64,000 nt of DNA from Mya arenaria (GCF_026914265.1 NC_069127.1:68048723-68112722); one strand, 5' to 3'. Shown: positions 1-15,600, counted from the first letter of the stretch. Notes: generated by a model from the letters alone, not told the origin. A program made the numbers and translations.

Positions 1-3000
1 TGCCTAGGTTGGTATACATTCGTATTTAAAATCAATACATACGCATGTATATCAAACATAAATTTTGAGCTATAAACGTTCATCTTATTACTAAATAATG
101 CATTCATGGAAAATATTAATTATTGATAACAAGATTGTAACCGTGTATTTAATGGCTGAAAACGCACACATATTAAACGATTGGTGAGTCCTTAAAGATT
201 TACAGTGATCAGCTATCTCTCATACAGTAGAATTACCGTGTTTTCTTCACCTATCTTTCAAATAAAGCACAGTATCCTTTATAAGAACCATTGTTATTGA
301 TATTTATTTATCCTTTCCGGTATATTAAAACATTTGTATTAATTGTGGTAAATCTTATTTTGGAGTAAGAGTGAATTTTGGATTAAGTTTATTTTTTTGC
401 TATAAAACTTAACATTTAATTTCAATTCTAAAACTGCTGAAATCTGACAACATACTTTAACCACACCTCCGTATTCAGTAATTAATCATAGAATTGCCAC
501 ACACATGTTTTTTTCAAATGTAAACTAATGTTACATTTTCGTCCTAATTAGGTCAGCCTTATAAATTGTATTGTAAATGGCGATTAAAATGATGCTAAAT
601 AGTGTTAAATAACTAGGCTACCTAAACTAGGCTATCTAAACTACCTACTTAAACTAGGTTACCATAGATAGAAAGATTTATTTCAGTAAGGAATGCACAT
701 CCATGGACAACAAAAATAAAACATGTAAAGTAAATAAAACATAATACATACATGATATTATAAATATAAAAATGACAAGCACACCGACCCAAGAATTACA
801 CAAAAAAGAGAAAACTCTTATTTCCATTGTGATCCTTTGTTTTGGCGGCAGAACTATTCTATTCGCATGAACACTGTTTTTGCTTGTAAAGCGTAATGTT
901 AAGGTATCTAAAATCAATGAAAATGAAGAAGAAAGAAAAAAGTAAAACACTATGATGTTATCATATCAGATTTCTTTCCAACCGTGCTCTTACGATTAAT
1001 TATCGTTTTAAAACATGTACGAGACATAATGCTTTTTGCACTGTATAATTGTATTCATTGCCAAAGTAAAACGCTAACCTGCTTAGTACAGTATTGTAAT
1101 TTATACTATTAATTACTATTCGTATATAATATAAATATCACCACGTGTATTGGAAAAAAGATAAGTTGAGTTGGTCGGGGGATGTACTATAAGGGCGAGC
1201 ATCAAACAGATGGTATCCGCTCAATGATTTTAGCTTTAATTGATGTAAAGTGATACCACTTGACGTGTAGGAAGCTTAAGTGAAGATGTAACTTGGTATT
1301 AGTTTCGGTTTTTTTGTATGGTCAAGGTCATTATTAAAGAAAATGAGCACACATGTTGTGATTGCCTTTTAGATCTTTAGGGTCAATGTAAAAAGGTGAA
1401 TGTTCAATAACTTTATTTTACAATAAAGTAGGCCTTTAGGGATGAAACTTGGTAAAAAACAACCTTATGTAATGTCGTAAATTGGGATTGCATTTTGGGT
1501 TGTACATATAAAGTAAAGTTCAATGTATACGGTAGAGCATGTGTACAGGATCTCAATATGTGTTTCCTTACTTATTTATTTGTTTTCATTTGATAGAAAC
1601 AGTCAGTCAATTCCAAATGCTTCAAAAATGTGTATACAGTAATTATGTATGAGACTTCCTTCAGAAGTTTGTTGAGTTTTTGCATTTTACTTTTTATTCA
1701 TTTTAATTTAAACAAAATATTTGTATTATGATATTTGTCAGGGAGTCTGTTCTTCATATTTAAGATTTCATTTTAGTTTATAGACCTCTTTTCAATAACA
1801 TGGAGGCAAGTTAGGTGGGATAACCCAAATGACGTCAAACGATATATGATTTTGATGACACGAACGCAATTTTCAAATCTTTATTGCAATATTGATATAT
1901 GTTTCTATTTTCAAATAAAATAATAGTATGGATAAATTGAAATTTACTTGTTATAAATAGTATATAAAACAAATAATTATCTGTTCGCTCCTTTTTCAAA
2001 ATAATTCCATTTTATCACCTCGTTAAAATACACAGTATTTTTTTTTATTTTCCACTTATCTGTATACTAATAATACTTGCATATTAAAGCTTTGTATAAC
2101 GTATTCTATAACTAGTGTATGCAAAAATGAGATAATGTGAGTAAAAAGGTGCAAAACTTGATTTCAATTTGGGTTTTAGCCGTCTTTAGTTTCCGAGCAT
2201 AATCAATATTAAAATCATTTATTGTTTGAAGATTGTAATCATGTATTTATGTCCTTTTACTTGTGTATCACATAGGTATAAGGGGAAAAAGTATTGTGAA
2301 GAAGTTATCACCCACCATTAACGTTTAGATAAACACCGAATCTCATGGGGCGTGTGCCACCTTAGCCTAACATGGCTCCACGTATTGTCTATCTTACAAA
2401 ATGCATTGCAATTTAGAACTGTCAAGAATTTGGTGTTTATATCGGATCTGCCGTATGGTATCAGTGACTTTAGTTTCAGCAAAGAACACATTTCAGAGCG
2501 TTCGAAGCAATATGACCAGCTATATGCCACTCTATCCTCGTCTCTGCAAACCCAGATCAATGCCGATGTTTTGAGAGTTTCAGAACCTTTACGGCACAGT
2601 GCTTGTCCCGGTTGTTTCCAGCACAGTCCAAATCAATTCTTAACCCCGATGACGAGATACTGTCTATCAGCGGATGACCAAACGAAACGCAATGCTTCAT
2701 AGATCATTCACTGTTACTTTGTTGATATGAGTTCGCTCCACACTGATTGCAATGCTCCGTGGGTCAGAACAGCCCGTGCAACAGTTATACCGTAGCAATA
2801 GTTTGTCGTGTGTTTTTCTGCCTAGCAAGATGACCTGCTACCTGCATTCTATACTAAACTAATATCAGTAATGAATTAAACATAAAACAAATGTTATCGA
2901 TCAACATTTCTATACAATCAAACTTCCTAAACATTTGGATGTTTACATATCGAATGACAACTTTTATTGTCCATCTACATGTAGAGATTTTCCTGACAAG

Positions 3001-3668
3001 CACTTAGCTTATTATGTGGTTAAGAACATGCCAGTGTTTATCCTGTCCAGATCATCCCTTGTTCGCTGTATATTGTATTTGATACTCAACTCGGGTAAAT
3101 ACAGCTACGTATGTACGTGAACATTGTAAGGATATTTCTTTCCAAGACATCTTGAATGAATATCAAAGGGTGTTTTTCACAAAACAAGAGTTGAGAATGT
3201 ATGTTTTTCGTAACATATTTTACACCATTTCGTTAAATATGGATGCTTTTGAAAATTTTATGGAAATATAAAGTCAATTATTTCAATGAATTACACATTA
3301 ACAACTTTCATTTCAACAGACTGTGGTAGCTACGTTACAACAATCACGATATCCGTAATCCATATGTTATGCAATCGGCATGAAGTCAGTGATATATTTT
3401 GCAAATATTTCAATCATATACAATCCGAGTGTTTTTTCTTGTGTAATGCAATCATACACAGACATGCGAAATGTTTATATAATACCATATATTTAATTCC
3501 ATATGTTCATTGCGTCCAATTCAAGAGGCTTATACTACATGTATATCATAGACTTTTGAAATACTACTTGAATGAAACATGTTGCTGTTATTGATAGATG
3601 TGTAAGATTCCATGGTGCAATTGTTTAATGCTCTGTTTTGATGATGACAGACACATTTTGTGTTTCAG
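1..3668. other. Upstream region, no gene recognised
   Basis: AT-rich DNA with only short open frames. Gene A must have an earlier first exon, because its first visible exon begins in mid-protein after an acceptor, but I could not find a convincing start-codon exon here; it may lie beyond the left edge. The stretch from about 2300 to 2830 is richer in GC and open for about 115 codons on the + strand and 80 on the -, yet neither translation resembles a family I know. Confidence 0.4.
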
Positions 3669-6600
3669 GCTAAGAAAACTACAAATGCAGTCTTCGATAA
3701 CCATGGTAAGTTTTGCTTTCATGTTTTATGTTTCTCTGTATCAAGCAGCTGTCGTAATATTGAAAGTTATTAAAAGAAAAACAATACCGACTAACATTCT
3801 CCAGTTTGTATCACCAGCTCGGTATCTTCTTACAATCGTTTCATCTTCAGTGCCTCGAACTGTGGGTGATCATTTACTTTGTAGATGTCGACCGAGAAAC
3901 TGTCGAGTTTATTACAAACGATTGTTTGTTGTAAAATGTCTAAAAATTATATCGACCAACAATAAACTGTTTAGTACGAACAACACTAAAAAGAATCGGG
4001 TATCAATTTCATTTCTTTGAGCAAAGTATTTGTGTTTTCTTTTCGAACAGTTGAAGACGGACATGTTGCTGCTAGTCTTGGATACAAGGTAACTTTATTT
4101 TATGATGTTTCGTTCCGCGGATTAACCGCACCTTATTTTTTGAATATGTAAAAAACTGTTGTTTGTTCGTGGCATCGCACCTTTATTTTCATCGCGAACC
4201 GGATATAATTGTGGTAATCAACTTTTTTGAAAGCTGCAACTCAATAGATAAGAAATTTCTATATAGCAAGTTCCCTTTGCAATTTTATTGTATTGTTTTA
4301 TAAAGGGTAGTAACCGATGTGTGGAGTTTGATATATGAAATAGTTCAATATAAAAGTTGTTCTCGTTGGTGCCAAAATACAAGGAACCTTTATAGGAGCA
4401 ATATATCAAAAATACTCTAATATAGATTGGTAAGAAAATGACCCATTTAAGCAATGTTAAATATTTGACAAGTTGATATTTTTAACAGTTCCCCTTTTGA
4501 ATATTGTAAATTATCGCCATAAAACAATGTTCAAGAAATCCTCATCAGCACGAATGGGAAACTCCGTTTCAAAATTTACGCACCTTTTGTATTGTCACGT
4601 GATAAAATGCATTGTATTGATAGTAATTTAAGCTGCAATGCCAAATAATTCTGCCTTCTATTTTTGAACCCAAATGTGTTATAAACTTTAACACTTTTCT
4701 GTTGTTTCTATGAATGTTACGAGCTTTCTACTTACTTACTACTAATAACTATTTGCAATACTTGTACCATGAGCCAGTAAAATATTTTTTCGAAGAAGGT
4801 GAAATAGTTCTTCTAACAAATTGTACAATGTGTGACAATGTTACAGGCCATTAAAACAGTTTTCATGATTACAACGTTTTTGTTAAAAGGGAGAAGAGAC
4901 ACCAAAATATGAAATGCTTGTCGGAGTATTTGAGCCAGATATAATTACCCGTCTAGAACCCAAACAAGTTCTGCCCTACATGCCCTCTATCGGTAAATAT
5001 TGTCAATATATTATATTTTTTCTCAAATCAACTTGCAGCATATTCGACCCAAATGTCGATTTTTCTGTTCTTGCGGTATAAGGGGTCACCATAGCATTTC
5101 TAGTTCTTTCAGGCCTGGCATCTCGTTTCCATAATGCATGTACCATTCGCTAAAGCTGACATTATCTGTTATGTCCCGACCGTGAAAAGAAACACTCGAA
5201 AATCGGGATTACGAGATGGTAGGGTTTCACATACAATTGCCATCAATGAGCAGTATCAATCAAAATTGGACTTTTTCTTACCTAAGTACGAATGATCTCT
5301 CTTTCAGAATGCATTTTTATATTTGATTATTAAGTATTAATTTTTAATTATCCAGACAAACTATTAAAACAGCCTTCATATTTAGAGTATACCGATTTTA
5401 TTATATTTTGTATGGGCCGGACTCATTTGTATAATAAACATAAACATAGACAAAAACTTTAAGCATCTTGTTATTGTTGGTGACTTTAACTACCCGAACG
5501 TGAATTGGGACACTTGCACATCCACTGATAGGGAAGGTTCTGAGTGCGACCAGTTCTTGGAGAGTTTGAAAGACTGTTTCCTTGTACAACATGTAGAAGA
5601 ACCAACCAGATACCGTGGCACGCAGAGACCGTCACTTCTCGATCTTGTGCTGACTGCAGAAGAAAATGTGATCAGAGACATGCGTATATTAGCACCCCTT
5701 GGCAATAGTGACCATTGTACTATAGTTTTTGACTACATTTGCCAGCAAGAGCTCTCTTCAAGCAAAACACGGAAATTCAAATACGACAAAGGGAACTATG
5801 CCGATATGCGAGCTTCAATGGCAAACACAGACTGGAAGCAAGAACTATCGACGAAAGACACACAAGAATCATGGGATAGAGTTAATGTCATTATTACCGA
5901 GGCAATAAATGAACACATTCCAACCCACACTGGTGGACATGCAAAAAAGAAACGTCAGATTTATATGGACAGATCAGCGATGAAACAAGTGAAAGCCAAA
6001 CAACGTGCATGGCAAAAGTACACTGAGACTCAAGATTTGCATGACTATGAACTATACTGTAAGACAAGGAATAAGTTGAGAAGTTACACAAGGAACCTTA
6101 GAAAGACGTTCGAAGAATCACTGGCGTATGAAGCAAAACTCAACCCAAAAGCCTTTTGGAGATATACCAAGACCAGATCAACAGTTAAGAGCGGAGTTAG
6201 TGACTTACAAGATAGTGAAGGTGTTATGAGGGGTGATGACGAGGACAAGGCTGAGATATTGAATGACTTCTTTTGTAGCGTTTTTACGAAAGAAAACACT
6301 GAACGTGTCCCAACAGTTGAAAGTAGATGTAATGTTGAATTATCCAGTATTACCATTACAGAGGATATTGTTGGGAAGCATCTGAAGAAGCTCAAGGTGA
6401 GCAAATCGGCGGGTCCTGATGGTTTGCATCCCAGGGTCCTGAAAGAGATTGCACCATACATCACTGAACCACTGAAGATGATCTACATGAAATCCATTAC
6501 ATCGGGGATGCTTCCAAGCCAATGGAAACAGGGACAAATAACGCCGATCTTCAAGAAAGGTGACCGCAGTCAGCCAGGAAACTACCGGCCAGTGAGTCTG

Positions 6601-9600
6601 ACATCTGTCCTCTGTAAAGTGCTTGAGGCAATTATCAGAGAGCAAATGATGAAACACATGGTTGACAATAATCTTTTCTGTGACGAGCAGCATGGGTTTG
6701 TACCGGGGAGATCGTGCATGACTCAGCTCATTACGTGCCTCGACGAATGGACGGAAATGCTTGACAACGGTGATCCACTGGACGTAGTGTACCTAGACTT
6801 CAAAAAAGCCTTTGATACTGTGCCGCACCAACGCCTTGTTAACAAACTTGAAAGCTACGGCATCAAGGGAGAAGTGAAGACCTGGATAACCAACTTCCTG
6901 AACAATCGTACTCAGCGAGTGTCTGTTAATGGAAATCTTTCTAACTGGGCTGACGTAACCAGCGGGATCCCCCAGGGCAGCGTCCTAGGCCCGGTCTTGT
7001 TCGTCATCTTCATAAACGACCTGCCAAACGCTGTAAGAAGTGTAGTGCGTATCTTCGCTGATGACACTAAAATGTATGGCAAAGCAACAACAACCGAGGA
7101 TAGGGTAGAACTACAGAAAGACATTGACAATTTATCAAAGTGGTCTGACAATTGGCAACTCAAGTTTAATACCAACAAATGTAGCGTGATGCATCTGGGC
7201 CATAACAACGTAAGAACTGTGTATCACATGAATGACAATGATGGTGTGCATAGAGATCTCAAGGAATCGGTGATCGAGAAAGACCTGGGGGTACACGTGG
7301 ACAACAAGCTATCTTTTCACCAGCACATTGATGAATCTGTGAAAAAGGCAAATCGTACACTTGGACTAATAAAAAGAACTTTTATCAGCAGAGACAAAAT
7401 GATCATCAAAAAGTTATACACGACAATGGTACGTCCAATCCTAGAGTACGGAAACTCGGCAAGGATACACCAGTATGCTGGAGACACAGACAGGATAGAG
7501 AAGGTTCAGCGCAGGGCCACAAAAATGTGTTCACAACTGAGGGAATTACCATACGAAAGAAGACTTAAAGAAATGAAGCTGCCATCAATGCACTACAGAC
7601 GAGAAAGGGGTGACATGATCCTCACAGGAAAGAACAAGGTCGACCAAGAAAGACTTCTACCACTTAACACATCAGATAGAACCAGGGGACACAACTTGAG
7701 GCTCACTAAAAAGAGAAGCAGACTGAATATTCGGAAGTGCTCTTTCGGGTTACGCGTTGTGAACAACTGGAACGCACTACCAGACTGGGTTGTTAACGCC
7801 ACGAATGTGAATGACTTTAAGAGTAAACTTGAAAAACATTGGAGTGGTAGGGAATACAGCACCAGATCCACGCATGTGCCAGTTATAAACATACTAAGAA
7901 GACCATGTAGAGACTGGGAGTTACAGGCTGCTTAGCCTTTATCCCGAAGATCAAGGTATCAAGGTATCAAGGTATCAAGGTATAAGTTTAGGCCGATGCC
8001 GGGCGGCGTTGACAGTGTGGTAAATACCACCAACGCCAAGTCTCAATCAGACCAATACTACTATTTTCGTTCCGTATGCAACTGTCTATGATTTGCTTCC
8101 GAATGACATCTCTTTTAGAATGTGTAAATCATTGATTTGTCAATGACACTTTATCTGTATATGTACTTAGTTTGGTATTTAAAGCGCTATATTATGTACA
8201 CGGCAACTCACTGTAGTGTAATAACAGGAAAACAACGATATTTATCTAGATCCCATCCTAAGTGACAAAATCAAGAACATTAGCGAGATTGACAGAGCTG
8301 TTGCTTCGGGAGTTCTGCTCGACGCCATAAAACAGTCACGTGATCGAGGAATTTGGCGGGAATTTATGACAGCTTTGGAAGGAACCAGTGAGTAGCAAAT
8401 TCCTTTCCACGGCTTTCTTTAGTATGGTGTCATAAGAAATAAATTAAGATAACAAAAAAATGGGACGGAGATTGTTGATATATGAAATAAATTTTCAGCA
8501 TATGAATGTGTACTTCATAAAATTAACTTCTTCGGCTGGATGTTTTTCGGTTTTGTTTTTATTGTCGATAATTATATTCCCTGCAGAATATATTGCACTG
8601 CGACAAAAACTTCATGGAGACTCTGTTCACGATGATACTAATGAAAGACGGTATATTGAGATTATGACTCCCCAGCTTAGACAAATCATAAATCCATGTG
8701 AGATAACACCCGCGCTTCTTTCTCGTGACGTTCTCATTCAAGAAGACGTAGAGGAGATTACATGTGAGGCAAACAACCGTGGTTCCATAGCGGCAACAGA
8801 TCTGTTATTGAAAAGGGTATCTGGGAAGCATCCCAAGTGGTACACTGAATTAGTTGCAGCTCTTTTCACTAGCGGTATGAGTGATGCAGGAGATATCCTA
8901 CTTGAAGGGTTGAACCGTACGTATGCGGCATTTATATCACAACCTTCTATTATATGTGCTTGCTGTGAAGCTTTTCGCATTAATGGCTACCAACCAACGT
9001 GAACTATAAGTGTAATGTTTTGTTAAATATCTGAAAATGAGATTGTCGTTAAATGAATTAGGTTCATACAAGCTTTCCTAACTTTTCATAACTGTTTTAA
9101 CACGAAACGGCGAGCAAAAAAATAATAATAAATACTCTTTTTTCTTATAACTATTTTTAAACATTACGAATAACGAGGTTGTTTTGATCTTAACAGAGAT
9201 CCCCGAAAGATCAAAAGATTCTATATCGTATCTGACACGATCACATGTTCCTAAAACAGGTATGGACGTACTTATTATTCTAGACTTATTTAAAATGTTA
9301 GAAAACGATCAAAATGTGTTAAAAAACAAAAAAAATACATTTTGTCGAATGTATATCAATTCCCATCATGAACAATCTTAAATATGGAATTATAAAAACT
9401 TCAATGTGTCCTTATAATATATGCATCTGATTTTGCTGCAAACACTGGTATTCCATTGAAATCACTTTAATAATCAAAGCAAATGTTAAACAGTAATATG
9501 ATTGCATCAAACATATTAAGATAATCATGAATCTCTTTCCATCATTACTTCATATGCTTCAATTTTAACAAAGCAAAATACAGGAATACATAGCGACAAT

Positions 9601-12600
9601 GTATTCTTGACGAGATTGTTCATATATATCTTTATATATAGATATTGATTTCTACTGTATTACAGAATTAAAGGGAACACACTCGCGATCCAAATCTGTA
9701 AAAGAGAGAAATCCTAAAACAGGTATTTAAAACCGAATCTGTGTATAATTTTGCCCTGAAAAATAACCAATACAAACGTTGGTGTGGAAGCCAAATATTA
9801 AAGCGTTTGAATTTTTATTATATTACAGAAGTGAAGGGAATGCACCCGGTATCCAATTCTGTAAAGGAGAGAAATCCTACTCAAGGTATTTTTCAATTTT
9901 CAATTACAATACATATGTATATATATATACATCAATAGTTTTGAAGTATATTACTTTGCAAGGCTAAACATGCATCCTTTGCTATATGTCTGGTGTGCTT
10001 TAAGAAGTTGAGAAAAATCTTTTAAATGACTGTTTTGTCAGAATTTTTTACATTATCAATATTTTCTTTGCCAAAATATTACAGACTATCAAATCAGGAA
10101 TGCCATGTTGCACTGGAGGATATCGGACCTAAAATTAACTTATTGTGCATGTGTTAATACGCCATCTTTATCTCGATCGGCAATTTTGAATGAGCCTATC
10201 TAGTGTTTTAACACTATGCCCTAAATTAACCTTTAAACGGCCCTTTCCTATAAATTATAAACTAGACAAGTTACGTGTGATTATATGTATTAATTTTTTT
10301 TGATAACAGTGCTTGATGCGTGATGAAACTCATAACTATCCGTGATTATTACTTTTCGAATTCCCCTCAAATTACTTGTATTTATAGGCAACGGCAAAAA
10401 ACAACAAAGGCCACATTCGTCAGTTACACCGTTATATAAATTGGGTAATCAACCAAGCACACAAGGTAAGATTTAACTCGATGCAGCTAACATAAAATGG
10501 TATTATCACCGTCTACAAATGTTATTTATTCACTGAGAAAAAGGCAGCATTCTTTTTAAATTCTTTATGATAGAATGGTTAAACCTCTTATCCAATCAAT
10601 AATACGACTTATATAAATGTCGGAATGGTTTAATAGTTCATTTTTTTCTCAAAATATACATTTTTTCAGTTCCTTCTAATTCTAAATAGTATTATGCTTA
10701 ACAAATATTTGAATTACTACCTTAAAAGCCTGATAAATTTCAAGTATCGATTGATACCGATATTTTAATGCGTATGAGGTCAATTTGTTTTGTTTGTACG
10801 TTCGTGTCTCTCGTCCAATGTCTTTTCGGCGTTTACCGTATGCCTCTAAACAGGGTTTCTAAAAGGGGCTTTTCCCTGTAGTTTTTATTCTATTATTGTG
10901 AGTCCTCTAGAAAATGTACGAACTTACAGACTCAACATTATTGACTATCAAGTTTCTCTTTACCTATGACGTCAATCCCTGTTGGTCTAGACACTATCAG
11001 AAAAAAATGAGAAAATAAACGAACCATAGATGGTGATGATTTAAACAAACAGGCTCATTGACAATTTTTCTTCACCAGATAAATTTAAGACTCAGCAAAA
11101 TCGGATCTATCATAACTGTATCTTTTAAGAATTCTTTCAATGTGTTTAGCGATTAGAATTATTATCAACAAAAAAAAAATCTTCCTTTTTATGTTAAACA
11201 CCTGAAGGAAAGTATTACATTACACCAGTCATGCAAAGACTAGAGTCTGAAGAACATGTTTATGATGTGGTTTCTGACGAAGATAGCTTATATAAGACCA
11301 CCGACTTTCGGAAGAAGGTAATCGGTCGTATCTTGTGTTAGACTGAGGTTTAGTATTTTTGTCCTTGCTTGTAGCATCACGAGTCGCATGACATAATCGT
11401 TTTTGTTTTGTTTTAATTAACTTTTTTCGTAGCGTTCTTTTTTGTTTTAGAACACAGTTAGTATCATTTGATGAAAAAAACTGCCAGCTATTTTATTCTT
11501 TATAGTCTTGTATTTCATAGTGATAGAAATGGAAGAATACATATATACAATATGCGAATTCTGCGGTTTAAAAATGACAGGCACTTTTTCAGGAAGTAAA
11601 CGAAGATGCCGAGGTGGATATCGCCGACACAGGTAGAGTTTTCCTTTTAGGATTTGATCATTATTCATTTACATGTTACATAACTTTGAATGAAACATTT
11701 AACAAGTGTAACAAGAGTTACCATGGATATAGCCATCTGAAAAAATATATATATAGCAATTTTGAATAAAAACGAGCCACAACTGCACCTTAATTGCAAT
11801 GCTAATCTTGGTAAATGCCAAATGGGCCTTGAAATCCAGAAATCAAGAGTAGACTCCAATGAACATAGCGTGAGACAATTGAGCACAACTAAATTTTAGT
11901 TGTAGTTTGACATCAGATTCATTCCTCAAAGGGTATACTACTATTCTGTGATATTGTATTGAAATCTCGTATAAACATTTATAACATTATACGAAGCTGA
12001 GGAACACCGTGTTGCTATGAAATCCCTAATACACTGCACTGACCTAAAACGTGACTAACCACCAATCTCAATGTTATGCGTCACACATCTCTCTGTTGCA
12101 CGCTACTATTATGAAAGTTTGATTGAGATATCCGCAATAGAAACAAGGTTTTTGTATGACTAAGACACAGAAACGCGTGTAGACCTTATTAAGGCTGCAT
12201 TTAACACCAAAAACAAACAAAAGTGACCTTGCCTTATAGCTCAGAGCATGAGTGTTGTACAGGACACAAATAGTGACATAGATTTGGTTGTGAGACAAAT
12301 AGGTTTTGTAATAATGAAATCCGTATTAAGATGCATGACATTGACCTTTGGGCTGAGTGAACGAACTATTATGCGACACAGCTTCCAATGATGACCCTAT
12401 TATTCAAATCCATCTTCAGTAACACTCGTGACATTTTTATATTGATCGTGAACGACAGTTAGATCTTTCATCGAAATAATTAGGCCAATCACATTGTAAT
12501 TAATACACCAGGCCGCTTTATAGCAGATTGAATGTGGTCTTGTTATTTTTACAATATGGATTACAATTTCTAAAGGCGATTCAAGGTCTTTTAATTCGGA

Positions 12601-15600
12601 TTTATTATATGCTTTCCGGTGGTTTAAAGAGATTGATCAGTGAAATAAAAATGATATTTCGCTGTTAAACAGTGAAATAACTTTTTGATATTTTTGATAT
12701 TTTCATTGTTTTGAAAATTTAGCCCGCTCTCATTTCCAAAACAAACGTCAGTGCGAACTGGGCTGATACACAAAGCCAACGCCGTCATTTCCGAAATTAT
12801 GTTACGTTCGCATACAGTTTGGCGCGCTTTCTTGACAAACTACAATAACTGTCATTTGAAATCCGTTTTTGGCATATTATGTTTGTTGCAGTGTAAGATC
12901 GCAGTATATTTCACCTCTTGAACACCAAAAGAAAAGTTGTTCACGCCACTCTTCGCCTCTCTTGAAGTGCTCACTCGGTGAAAGGTATTACGATATTTCA
13001 CTGAAACAAACAATTATCCTCTACGTAATCTATGATAACAGTAATTAACATACAAAGTTAAAAGACATTTTACCATTTAATTAAAACATGTATTTTTCTA
13101 TACCATAACCCTGATATTTCGGACTAAAGTGATTCTGAATGGACAATCAAAATCCTTTATACCGGAAAGGATAATGCTATCCACATTTTTTGTAAATTTA
13201 CATTAGATTATGACATGCTTGTTTTTTCAGTTTTCAGTATTATCAGAATTTAAGACCTTCAATTTAAAGATATTAGTATTTCTGCTCGCATTATAGTATG
13301 ATAAATAAAAAATCATCTGTTTAAGTAAATAAGGTTAAAAATAATAAACAATATGTCAATTGCATGAGGATTTATTAGCGTTTTGATTTCAGAAAATCGT
13401 ATTTAAATATCGTGGAACAGATTATTCCATTCCTTGTTTTAACCTAACATATGAAGTTTCTGTGTACGTTTGGCAAAAATGTATTTTTTATCAACTTCTC
13501 CAACGTTGTGTGTTTTAAATGTGATGGTTGAACGCACGACCAAAGGCTTCCTAAGATATGAAGTCTTGGACCTTTTTCAATAATATCTTATACTTATGTA
13601 TAAGTGTCACAAATTAAGTTGAACATTTTCCTTGCAAAATCAGATATACTTTGGCCTAGCTGACAAATCTAGAAATATTTTATATATCCTCTCATAAATA
13701 GCAATTGGAAAATGCGACAGAACGAGACGTACATTGATATGATGGCCCCAAGATCCTTTATTTTGCTCAATGTTAACTCGAAGGCATTCGCTGTTTTAAC
13801 TTTCATTGTGATCCGAGGGTAGGACTGAGGGAGAAGAAACCAAGGATTAAATCAAATGTCAGTCTCCAATGATTTGATCACTGATAACACACTGATTCAA
13901 TCGTTATCATTGTGATCCGAGAGTAGGAAAGGTTTGTGTGAGAACTTGAGTGCCTTTACGAAAATCGTCATAACTTAACTATCTAAACCGGTACTTTCAC
14001 AATTTTTGCACCTATATTAAGCTAACTGTTAGGCGAGTTTCAAAAAGCTCTTTATTAAAACTCGACAATAATTGACCGCTTACACTACCGGTGCATTTTA
14101 TAAAAAACGGGAGTGCCCTTACGAAAATCTTAATGATTGTGTTATTAAAATGCTATTTTTACAGTTTGTACACCGTTATAAAACTAGGAAATTTATATTT
14201 CGTTGTGTTTTATCAAAGTCGATCATAACATAGAATCAATTGGCAGTGAAACGGCGAGGTACTTAAAAACCATTCATTTTTTGTAAATTTATCATAAAAG
14301 AAAAAAATATAGATTTATTTAACTTATACCGATATACAAATAAGAAGGTTCCCTTTCGTTTGATAAAAATCTTTCTTGGGGAAATCATTAGTTTTTTAAT
14401 TATGTCTATGGCGAGTAATAAGACATTGTGAAAAATTTCATACAAAGCCGATTGGTGCTATTTAAAACGACTATGATGTTAACATTTTAGGGAACCTGTT
14501 CATTAAACTTTCATTTATTGAAAATAATGACATTATTATTATTTCATTCGATTAAGCTTTATATGTATAACTGACTTCTGTATATTTTATATAGCAAGTT
14601 ACAAAGAATCAGTTCACGAACAACAGCAATTTCAGACGGAAATCAAAGACCGCGTGGGTTCGTAAAAAAGACAACTAGTCTGCATGTTCTCTTCACGAAA
14701 CATAAATGAATTGAATTATAAAGAAATTCGCTTTTGTTTGATAAAATGATGAATTTGAAAGTACTTATTCAATGTGCATCTTATCTTTAAAACATATATT
14801 TTCATACGAGGCTGTAGTATTTATATTTCAAATGAATTATTTTAAAACAAGTTTTATAGGAAAAAGCGAATAAATGTGACTGAAAATAACTGTCTCACCA
14901 GCTTGACTTCCTTTTATTCTTCTTTTCTTTGAATGATTTCTTTTCAAATCTTGGTTTGACGAAATATATTCTTGAGAGGTCATGACACGGGTAGTGCTGC
15001 TTCACATTTCTGTTTTGACTATTATGCGACTTCATTATATGGCTTTGACATTGAGTATTCGGAATTGATCCGCTTATCTTAAATTTACAAAACAGTAATA
15101 ATTATATTATATTAATGTTTTAAAACTATCTGGGACAATATAGCTGTTTTTTGCCCCGGCCAGTCGATCACATTGGATTTCTGAGATAAACAGCTCACAA
15201 GTTAGTGCAGTAATACTGAAACATATGCTGAACAATTGTTAAGAATGTTTCAAAATATTTTCCCTATGTTATGATATAGAGTTACATAATTTTTTCCTAA
15301 AGATAAAGGTTATTTTTTTGTAAAGACTGGGTGAAATTGCTCCACACAGAGCGCACTTTTCCTTTTAGGTTAACTATACTTACAGTACCACCCTATAAAT
15401 GTGTCTGTGAACTGTGCATTGGTTTCCCATCCTTCGACTATCTACCAACTTTAAATCTCTTAACATTTGATCAAGTGTAGTCGTTCTCTGAAATAAAAAA
15501 ATAGATATTACATCATTGACAGGCTCAGAAATATTGTGTTTTTTTTTACAATAATTTTATTATAATTTATAGATTATCGAAAAGGTGAAATGGAATGTAA

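Larger units (their letters stand above)
5437..7983 (+). mobile_element. 5'-truncated CR1-like LINE (non-LTR retrotransposon)
   Basis: A non-LTR element in the CARD1 intron of gene A, same strand as the gene. The 5' end is cut inside the endonuclease domain; the coding frame then runs unbroken to the end of the reverse transcriptase ORF. The 3' end is four copies of the 8-mer ATCAAGGT, a tail typical of the CR1/L2 group rather than poly(A). Gene B's matching intron lacks it: the flank after the tail (TAAGTTTAGGCCGATGC) pairs with TAAGTTTAAGTCGATGC near 61908. The exact left junction, about 5430-5460, is uncertain and I could not define a target duplication. Confidence 0.85.

Noticed and set aside
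2318-2702. Overlapping 80- and 116-codon frames, GC-richer than surroundings
   Set aside because: No family resemblance on either strand and no splice support; could be a worn repeat, but I cannot show it.
3286-4020. Two open frames of 102 and 140 codons (+)
   Set aside because: The second overlaps gene A's exon 3669-3705 in a different frame; neither has recognisable domains or codon bias.
5500-7892. Antisense and offset frames inside the LINE
   Set aside because: Shadows of the reverse transcriptase frame.
15574-15597. Possible extra gene A exon reading DYRKGEME
   Set aside because: It has an acceptor and a weak donor, but joining it to the next exon creates a stop codon; the direct join 14657 to 15919 keeps the frame.
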